This document shows positions 1 to 5,576 of a DNA stretch of 21,883 bases, piece by piece (position 1 is the stretch's first letter; every line of letters begins with the position of its first letter). Under the pieces are notes generated by a model. It was not told the origin of the DNA. It saw nothing but the letters and a program-made list of their open reading frames with translations, and made no database searches. The stretch lies in contig JBCBST010000047.1 of the NCBI GenBank assembly GCA_039819115.1, positions 1-21,883 of the forward strand. The letters run 5' to 3'. Source of the DNA: JBCBST01 sp039819115. GTDB lineage: Bacteria; Bacteroidota; Rhodothermia; Balneolales; Balneolaceae. The position numbers and the translations under genes are program-made.

Positions 1-30
1 CCGATTTTAACACATCCAATACCTATCATC

Positions 31-573
31 ATGCGGCCTTACAATCTGTTTTTATTTATCCTGATCATTGTTGGAATTAACATAAGCTGCGACTCCGCTA
101 CTGAGCAGACCGTCATGGAAAATCCTGTTGATGCTACTCAGCGGGTTGATGCTCCCAATTTCACCCTGAATTCGTTAGATGGCGATGAAGTGACCCTATC
201 TGATTTACGGGGAAACGTGATATACCTCTTCTTCTTTGGCTCAAATTGCCCGCATTGCCTTCAAAATGGGCCGGTTACCGAGAATGTTATCTTTCAACGT
301 TTTAAAGATGAGCCTGATTTTCTTGCCTTCGGACTGGATACATGGAATACCTCAGCCAGTTCGGTAATCCGGTTCCAGAGCACAACCGGAATTACCTACC
401 CGATGCTGCTTCAAGCCCGGGAAACCCTTCGCGATTATTATGGAAATACCAGCGACTACGACCGTTCGGTAGTTATTGATAAGGAAGGGAAGATCGCTTA
501 CCGGGGCACTGTTTTTGTGAACCGCGATGCCGACGCGGTAGCCAATATCATTACTCAGGAACTTTCGAACTAA
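31..573 (+). CDS. Exported thioredoxin-fold (TlpA/redoxin-like) protein, probable lipoprotein
   Basis: This is a 180-aa thiol-disulfide or peroxiredoxin-like protein of the AhpC/TSA-TlpA superfamily. Seen: a hydrophobic N-terminus (residues 5-19) ends in Ser-Cys20, a plausible but non-canonical lipobox (N-I-S-C). A short linker follows, then the typical entry 'APNFTL', a hydrophobic strand and the active-site motif CPHC (Cys73, Cys76). A Pro/Asp-rich C-terminal half ends 'YRGT-F'. Known of the family: such proteins reduce or isomerise disulfides outside the cytoplasm. The substrate cannot be read from the sequence. It begins with ATG 31, and only 30 bases lie upstream, so its promoter or an upstream operon partner may be outside the window. 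A close paralogue starts 12 nt downstream, so the pair looks like a tandem duplication and is probably co-transcribed. The lipid anchor is less certain than the export. Confidence 0.87.
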   Translation: MRPYNLFLFILIIVGINISCDSATEQTVMENPVDATQRVDAPNFTLNSLDGDEVTLSDLRGNVIYLFFFGSNCPHCLQNGPVTENVIFQRFKDEPDFLAFGLDTWNTSASSVIRFQSTTGITYPMLLQARETLRDYYGNTSDYDRSVVIDKEGKIAYRGTVFVNRDADAVANIITQELSN

Positions 574-585
574 TCCTCCATTATT

Positions 586-1380
586 ATGAAAACTGTATGT
601 ACTTTTTTGTTTTTGATGGTCACCCTCCCGCTAGCCGCACAGGTTCAGGTAGGAGAAACCGCACCTAACTTTACGTATGATGTACTCACCGGTGGTTCTT
701 TTTCACTTCTGGGTCAGAGAGGTTCTGTTGTTTATATCTTCTTCTTTGGGGCTGGCTGTCCACATTGCCGCCAGAACGGACCCGTAACGGAATCCCAGAT
801 CTACCAGGAATTCCGGGAAAATGAGAACTTTATAGCCATTGGAATTGATACCTGGAATACATCAGCCTCTACGGTAAATACCTTTCGCAACATAACCGGG
901 ATCAGTTATCCTTTACTACTAAACGGGCGTCAGAGCTTACAGGATTATTATGGCAATACAACCGATTATGACCGTTCGGTGGTAGTTGATGCGGATGGCA
1001 ATCTCGCCTACAGGGGAACCCAGTTTGTAAATGGCGATTTTCAAGCCGTTCGGAGTGTTATTGAACAGGAACTTGCCAAAGTCTCCGTCTCAAATGATGA
1101 AGACCCGGTCCTGCCTTCCCGTGTTCAATTAGAGCAAAACTACCCAAACCCGTTTAATCCCACTACGGCCATCACCTTCTCGCTTCCTGAAACAGAACGC
1201 GTGCAGCTCACCATTTTTAATATTCTTGGAGAACAGGTAGCCACTTTGTTGAACGAAACCGTACCAGCCGGTGACAGAACCGTAACGTGGAATGCGGTAA
1301 ACAATCCATCCGGGATCTATTTTTACCAGTTGAGAACGGCAAATGAAGTGTTAACCAATAAGATGATGCTGATAAAGTAA
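586..1380 (+). CDS. Secreted thioredoxin-fold protein with T9SS type A sorting domain
   Basis: This is a 264-aa paralogue of the preceding gene. Seen: a Sec signal peptide (about residues 1-19, ending LAAQ), a TlpA/redoxin-like domain (about 20-165) with active site CPHC (Cys58, Cys61) and the block 'DTWNTSAS' shared almost exactly with gene 1. A short acidic linker precedes a C-terminal domain (about 179-264) beginning 'LEQNYPNPFNPTT' and containing 'GIYFYQL'. Known: this is the Por-secretion (T9SS) type A sorting domain, which takes cargo across the outer membrane for release or surface attachment. The enzyme is therefore inferred to act at or outside the cell surface, unlike its probable lipoprotein twin. 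It lies 12 nt after gene 1. A palindromic operator-like site follows its stop codon, so the receptor downstream may be a separate transcription unit. Confidence 0.92.
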   Translation: MKTVCTFLFLMVTLPLAAQVQVGETAPNFTYDVLTGGSFSLLGQRGSVVYIFFFGAGCPHCRQNGPVTESQIYQEFRENENFIAIGIDTWNTSASTVNTFRNITGISYPLLLNGRQSLQDYYGNTTDYDRSVVVDADGNLAYRGTQFVNGDFQAVRSVIEQELAKVSVSNDEDPVLPSRVQLEQNYPNPFNPTTAITFSLPETERVQLTIFNILGEQVATLLNETVPAGDRTVTWNAVNNPSGIYFYQLRTANEVLTNKMMLIK

Positions 1381-1394
1381 AACTTAGCTACATC

Positions 1395-1427
1395 AAAATT
1401 TAGTCTTGACTAAATTTTAATTTAGTC
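1395..1427. promoter_or_regulatory. Overlapping palindromic operator-like site upstream of the TonB-dependent receptor
   Basis: Seen directly: AAAATTTAGTC (1395-1405) and its exact reverse complement (1408-1418) are separated by TT, giving a perfect 11+11 bp palindrome. A third half-site, AATTTAGTC (1419-1427), pairs with 1408-1416 across another TT, making a second, overlapping perfect 9+9 bp palindrome. The like-oriented half-sites are 22 bp apart, about two helical turns, as expected for two dimers bound side by side. The TTGACT at 1406-1411 could serve as a -35-like element, but no convincing -10 follows. The site starts 14 nt after the upstream stop codon and ends 42 nt before the receptor ATG. 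DtxR/MntR-family repressors bind AT-rich palindromes of this kind, and one is encoded at 4364-5023. An intrinsic terminator (10-bp stem, CTTG loop) is the alternative, but it does not explain the third half-site. Confidence 0.72.
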
Positions 1428-1469
1428 AGAACTTAGGGTCATACATTAAACCGTGTGTACCCTACGTTC

Positions 1470-3863
1470 ATGAAAGTAACCTATCCCTTTTTCTCAGCGC
1501 TATTTATCGTTTTAAGTATTTACTCATTATCTGGTTTTTCAACTGCATCAGCTCAAACAGGGTCCATAAGCGGCACGGTATTCACCGATGACACCAAGGA
1601 ATCTGTTCCTTTTGCCACTATTCAGATAGCTGGTACATCAATTGGTCTTGCAGCAGATATCAACGGAGTTTTTACCATCCCAAATGTACCGATCGGAGAA
1701 CAAACGATAACGATTCGTTCAGTAGGCTACCAGACCTATGAACAAGTGGTTGAGGTCATAGCAAACCGTGATACTGAGCTGCAAATTATCTTACGTGCAG
1801 ATAACTTGAATCTTAACGAGGTTGTGGTAAGTGGCACGCGATATGCGTACGATCGTGCCAATTCGCCGGTAGTGGTAAACCTGATTGACAATAAACTGTT
1901 GAATGCCACCCAATCCATTGCCATTTCGGAGGGTTTAAATTACCAACCCGGAGTGCGGGTAGAGACGAATTGTCAAAACTGTGGGTTTACCCAGGTTCGG
2001 ATGAATGGTCTCGAAGGTGCGTATTCCCAGATACTGATTAATAGCCGTCCTATCTTCAGCGCATTAAACAGTGTGTACGGACTGGATCAAATTCCTACGA
2101 ATATTGTGGAAAAAATCGAAGTGGTTCGAAGTGGTGGGTCTGCTCTTTATGGCTCCAATGCCATTGCAGGAACCATTAACATCATTACCCGGGAACCGGT
2201 AGAAAATAACTGGGAAGCCAGCTCCAATACCGCTTCAGTTGATGGAGTATTAGACCAGACGTATAATTTCAGCGGCTCTATTGTGAACGAGAGTCTCACA
2301 AATGGCGTAACGTTTTATGGTATGAACCGAAACCGTGATTCGTACGACGCCAATGATGATGGTTTTACGGAGTTAGTACAGCTAGAAAATACAGTATTAG
2401 GCCTCAAGACCTTTTTAAAACCGAATGAACAAAGCAAGATATCGCTCGATTTCAGTGCGCTGAACGAATATAGAAGAGGGGGCGATCGACTCGATTTAGC
2501 TCCACATTTTACAGATATAACCGAAGAACTGACCCATAACACCTTTTTTGGAAGCCTGAATTACGAATTATGGAGTAAGGACGACCGAAACAAGGTTTTG
2601 ATGTATGCATCCACTCAAAATACCGACAGAGACAGCTTTTATGGCGGATTAGGTGGGGGCAGAACTGCGGAAGACAGCTTACTTGCCATTAATGCGTATG
2701 GGCTTACGGAAGACCTCTCTGTTGTAACCGGTTTTCAATACAACCACTATTTGACGAATGATGATGTGCTAACTCTTGGCGTCGAAAACCAATACTATGA
2801 TACCAGAGACGAAATTCAGGGCTACAATAGATTGATTGATCAGCAGGTAAATACGACTGGTTTTTTTGCTCAATATGAATGGAAACCAGTAGAACGATTT
2901 ACAGCCCTGTTAGGTGCGAGATATGACCTATCGAATGTAGATGGAAATTATCAGGTGGGTAATGTAAGCAGTACAGCGGACATCAATATTGGAGTGTTAA
3001 GTCCCCGTGCTACTTTATTGTATAAGATAAACGATGATTTACGCTTCAGAGGAGGATACGCGAGGGGCTTCAGAGCACCTCAGGCTTTCAATGAAGATCT
3101 TCACATCTCTTCTGTGGGAGGAGAACCCTTATTCGTCATCCTTTCAGAAGATCTTGATAAAGAGACTTCTGACGCTTTTACCGGTTCTTTAAACTATACG
3201 AGCACGGTTGGTTTAGCTCAGATCAGCTTTTTACTTGAGGGTTTCCACACCCTGTTAAGAGATCCTTTTACTCAGGTAAGCGCCGGTGCTGTTCTTCCTA
3301 ATGGTTCCATCCTGGAAGAAGTAAGAAATGGCGAAGGAGCAACGGTAACTGGAATCAATGTTGAGGCAGGATACTCTCCTTCTTCAAAACTATCGTTTAC
3401 TCTGGGAGGTACCGCTCAACAAACCAGCTATGATGAACCTCAGGTGTTATTTGAACCAGAGGGTGTTCCAGCTCCGGGTGAAGGCGTGGTATCTGTGGAT
3501 GAATTTGTGAGAAATCCGGATCTGTATGGATACTTTACCACTTTTTATGATGTATCCAATTCCTTGAGGTTCGATATCACGGGAACTTACACGGGAACAA
3601 TGATCGTACCAAGAGTGGTTAGTGATAGCGGATTTCTAGACTTGTTTGAATCGGATCCGTTCTTAGATATGAATATTAAAGCCAGCTATAGTTTTGAAGT
3701 GAGCGATGATTTAGATATCACCTTTAGCGGTGGTGCAAAAAACATATTTAATAGTTTCCAACCAGAGTTTGAATCCGGGCCGCAACGTGACTCGGATTTT
3801 ATATACGGACCCATGGCGCCTCGCTCAATTTTCTTTTCGATAAAACTGGGAAAACTTAACTGA
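1470..3863 (+). CDS. TonB-dependent outer-membrane receptor with CxxC plug motif
   Basis: This is a 797-aa outer-membrane active transporter. I chose ATG 1470 over an in-frame GTG at 1455 because the signal peptide (MKVTYPFFSALF... to about residue 29, ASAQ) starts there. Domains in order: CarboxypepD_reg-like beta-sandwich (about 31-110), TonB-box-like segment 'NEVVVSG' (about 116-122), plug (about 130-240, with 'QVRMNG', 'IEVVRSG' and 'NAIAGTINIIT'), then a barrel ending in a hydrophobic C-terminal strand. The plug contains CQNC (Cys168, Cys171), and these are the only cysteines in the protein. Receptors of this class import metal chelates, haem, cobalamin or other scarce solutes using TonB energy. 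The substrate is not visible here. The operator-like palindrome upstream and the MntR-like regulator nearby make a metal-linked ligand the best inference. A thioredoxin-fold gene follows 11 nt downstream, probably in the same operon. Confidence 0.94.
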   Translation: MKVTYPFFSALFIVLSIYSLSGFSTASAQTGSISGTVFTDDTKESVPFATIQIAGTSIGLAADINGVFTIPNVPIGEQTITIRSVGYQTYEQVVEVIANRDTELQIILRADNLNLNEVVVSGTRYAYDRANSPVVVNLIDNKLLNATQSIAISEGLNYQPGVRVETNCQNCGFTQVRMNGLEGAYSQILINSRPIFSALNSVYGLDQIPTNIVEKIEVVRSGGSALYGSNAIAGTINIITREPVENNWEASSNTASVDGVLDQTYNFSGSIVNESLTNGVTFYGMNRNRDSYDANDDGFTELVQLENTVLGLKTFLKPNEQSKISLDFSALNEYRRGGDRLDLAPHFTDITEELTHNTFFGSLNYELWSKDDRNKVLMYASTQNTDRDSFYGGLGGGRTAEDSLLAINAYGLTEDLSVVTGFQYNHYLTNDDVLTLGVENQYYDTRDEIQGYNRLIDQQVNTTGFFAQYEWKPVERFTALLGARYDLSNVDGNYQVGNVSSTADINIGVLSPRATLLYKINDDLRFRGGYARGFRAPQAFNEDLHISSVGGEPLFVILSEDLDKETSDAFTGSLNYTSTVGLAQISFLLEGFHTLLRDPFTQVSAGAVLPNGSILEEVRNGEGATVTGINVEAGYSPSSKLSFTLGGTAQQTSYDEPQVLFEPEGVPAPGEGVVSVDEFVRNPDLYGYFTTFYDVSNSLRFDITGTYTGTMIVPRVVSDSGFLDLFESDPFLDMNIKASYSFEVSDDLDITFSGGAKNIFNSFQPEFESGPQRDSDFIYGPMAPRSIFFSIKLGKLN

Positions 3864-3874
3864 CAGGATACTCT

Positions 3875-4351
3875 ATGCGATTTAAACCGGTAATTGGCTT
3901 TATTACAGTTTCCCTTCTGTTGTACTCCCCTCTAAGTGCGCAACAGGAAGAATCTATACATTGGCTTTCGTTCGAGGAGCTTGAAGATTCGCTGTCCGCA
4001 AATCCAAAAAAAGTCTTTATTGACTTCTACACTAATTGGTGCACATACTGTCGCAAAATGGACCGGGTGGTATTTACAAAACCCAAGGTTATTGAGTTAG
4101 TAAACAAAGAGTATTACTCCGTACGGTTTAATGCAGAGACGGACTCTGTAATCGCTTTTGGCGGACATGTCTTCGTTAATGATCAGGTAGGAAAATCGAG
4201 AACACCCATTCACCAGATCGCACAGTTGTTGGCTACAAGTGATGGTGAGTTTATACCACCTGCCATGATCATTCTGGATGAAGAGTTCAGAGTAACTGCC
4301 CGTTATTTTGAGTATCTGGATAGTAAAAAATTACTCGAAGCACTGGATTAA
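3875..4351 (+). CDS. Exported thioredoxin-fold protein (WCTYC), receptor-linked
   Basis: This is a 158-aa small thioredoxin-fold protein. Seen: signal peptide (about 1-22, ending LSAQ), then the strand 'KKVFIDFYTNWCTYC' with active-site Cys56 and Cys59 followed by RKMD. A mid-domain 'VRFNAE' strand follows, and a Pro-Pro-Ala-Met stretch (128-131) is the likely cis-proline loop. Known: proteins of the thioredoxin_7/DUF255-like group with WCxxC-(K/R)xM motifs act as periplasmic thiol reductants. It starts 11 nt after the TonB-dependent receptor, so co-transcription is likely, and its partner may be the receptor's plug CxxC (inference). It resembles the thioredoxin encoded convergently at 5034-5561 (both have WCxYCRKM). 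Its stop lies 12 nt from the stop of the convergent regulator gene, with no clear terminator between them. Confidence 0.88.
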   Translation: MRFKPVIGFITVSLLLYSPLSAQQEESIHWLSFEELEDSLSANPKKVFIDFYTNWCTYCRKMDRVVFTKPKVIELVNKEYYSVRFNAETDSVIAFGGHVFVNDQVGKSRTPIHQIAQLLATSDGEFIPPAMIILDEEFRVTARYFEYLDSKKLLEALD

Positions 4352-4363
4352 CACAGGATACGT

Positions 4364-5023
4364 TCAGTTCTTTTCGACTAAAAAAACTTGTTGTGCAATC
4401 ACATTACCTATGGTTTGTTCGGTCTTTTCAAGTAGTACTTTAACGGGGCCTTCGAACGGTGTTTTTTCTAACACCGTAAGTTTTACACCGGGAATGATAC
4501 CTTCTTTTTCCAGAAACCGGAGTAGTTCCGGGTCCTGACCTTTTACCCTCCCGATGATGTACGACTTCCCTTCTTCGGCATCCGAAACCGAGAGTTGGGC
4601 CATTTCGGGCATCACACCGTCTTTCGATGGAATAGGGTCTCCATGTGGATCGTGGGTGGGGTGATTGAGCAATTCCGCAATACGATCCTCAAATTGTTCT
4701 GAGATATGATGCTCCAGTTTTTCAGCCTCATCATGCACCTCATCCCAGGAATACCCCATTATCTCCTTAAGATAAAGCTCAAGAAGGCGATGATGACGTA
4801 ACACTTCGAGGGCAATCCTGGTACCGGCTTCAGTCAGCTCAGCTCCCTTGTATTGCTGATAGGTAATCAATCCCATACCGGATAGCTTCTTCAGCATATT
4901 GGTAACCGATGCAGAAGATACACCAACGGCTTCTGCTATAGCTGTTGTTGACGCGCCCTCCTCTTCCGTATTCAGCACGTATATAACTTTAAGGTAATCT
5001 TCTATGGATTGACTGATTGTCAT
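4364..5023 (-). CDS. DtxR/MntR-family metal-dependent transcriptional regulator
   Basis: This is a 219-aa metalloregulator with all three DtxR-family domains: an N-terminal winged helix-turn-helix (about 1-62, recognition helix near 'SSASVTNMLKKL'), a metal-binding dimerisation domain (about 63-125), and a C-terminal FeoA/SH3-like domain (about 140-219). By hand alignment the likely primary metal ligands are Asp9, His78, Glu101, Glu104 and His105. Asp9 and Glu101 match the manganese regulator MntR (Asp8, Glu99), where iron-type DtxR has Met10 and Cys102. However, the MntR Glu11 position is Lys12 here, and B. subtilis MntR has no SH3-like domain. Known of the family: metal-loaded dimers repress uptake genes. 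It is the last gene of a - strand operon, 10 nt after a thioredoxin-fold gene. The palindrome at 1395-1427 is its inferred target. Mn2+ is favoured over Fe2+, without certainty. Confidence 0.92.
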   Translation of the reverse strand: MTISQSIEDYLKVIYVLNTEEEGASTTAIAEAVGVSSASVTNMLKKLSGMGLITYQQYKGAELTEAGTRIALEVLRHHRLLELYLKEIMGYSWDEVHDEAEKLEHHISEQFEDRIAELLNHPTHDPHGDPIPSKDGVMPEMAQLSVSDAEEGKSYIIGRVKGQDPELLRFLEKEGIIPGVKLTVLEKTPFEGPVKVLLEKTEQTIGNVIAQQVFLVEKN

Positions 5024-5033
5024 TTGCTTTTAT

Positions 5034-5561
5034 TTAGCGCTGATTCTCTGCCTCTTCGTTTTCAATAAATTCTTCAAACTTCATCTTGCCATATGCATCG
5101 GTTCCCACAAAACGTAATAGAGGCTTAAATACTTCCGGTGGAAGAAATCCGGGTTGTGCTCCAAGGATATCCCCATCCCCGGTAACAAAATAATGTGTTG
5201 GCAAAGACTGTAATCTTAGATATGCAGCAAATTCACCTTCTTTCAGCTCTTTACCTTGAAACTCTATAATCGTTTCCGACTCTGAGTTTATAATTACGGG
5301 GTAGTAATGTGCTTCGATGGTAGCCTGAATCGTAGAATCGGGATACACTTCTTTACGCATCTTACGACAGTACGGACACCAGTCTGCATGACCAAAAATG
5401 AGTATTTTTTTATCGTTTTCTTTTGCCAGTTCCTGTGCTTCTTTAAGAGAATACCACCTCATATCAGACGGCATTGTACCCACTTCTTTTTGAGCGAGTA
5501 CCGGAACGGAAAGTATGCCCAATACAATGATGGGCACCCAAAAGTGCTTAAACCATTTCAT
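5034..5561 (-). CDS. Exported thioredoxin-fold protein (WCPYC)
   Basis: This is a 175-aa protein with an N-terminal signal peptide or membrane anchor (hydrophobic 8-22, ending VLAQ). It has a thioredoxin fold with active-site WCPYC (Cys62, Cys65) followed by RKM, a likely cis-Pro in 'LPTHYF' (Pro121), and a highly acidic C-terminal tail (EEFIENEEAE). Known: thioredoxin_7/DsbD-gamma-like proteins of this form reduce disulfides or act as cytochrome-maturation-type reductants in the periplasm. It lies between the SpoIIE-type phosphatase gene (15 nt upstream) and the metalloregulator (10 nt downstream), so all three are probably one transcript. It is the fourth exported thioredoxin-fold protein within 5.6 kb. 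Its closest visible relative in the window is the gene at 3875-4351 on the opposite strand, which suggests an old duplication. Confidence 0.88.
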   Translation of the reverse strand: MKWFKHFWVPIIVLGILSVPVLAQKEVGTMPSDMRWYSLKEAQELAKENDKKILIFGHADWCPYCRKMRKEVYPDSTIQATIEAHYYPVIINSESETIIEFQGKELKEGEFAAYLRLQSLPTHYFVTGDGDILGAQPGFLPPEVFKPLLRFVGTDAYGKMKFEEFIENEEAENQR

Positions 5562-5576
5562 AAAAAACCATACGTT

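Noticed and set aside
1395..1418. Reading the palindrome after the second gene purely as an intrinsic terminator
   Set aside because: The stem is almost entirely A-T and the third half-site at 1419-1427 is unexplained by termination. An operator fits better, although a dual role is not excluded.
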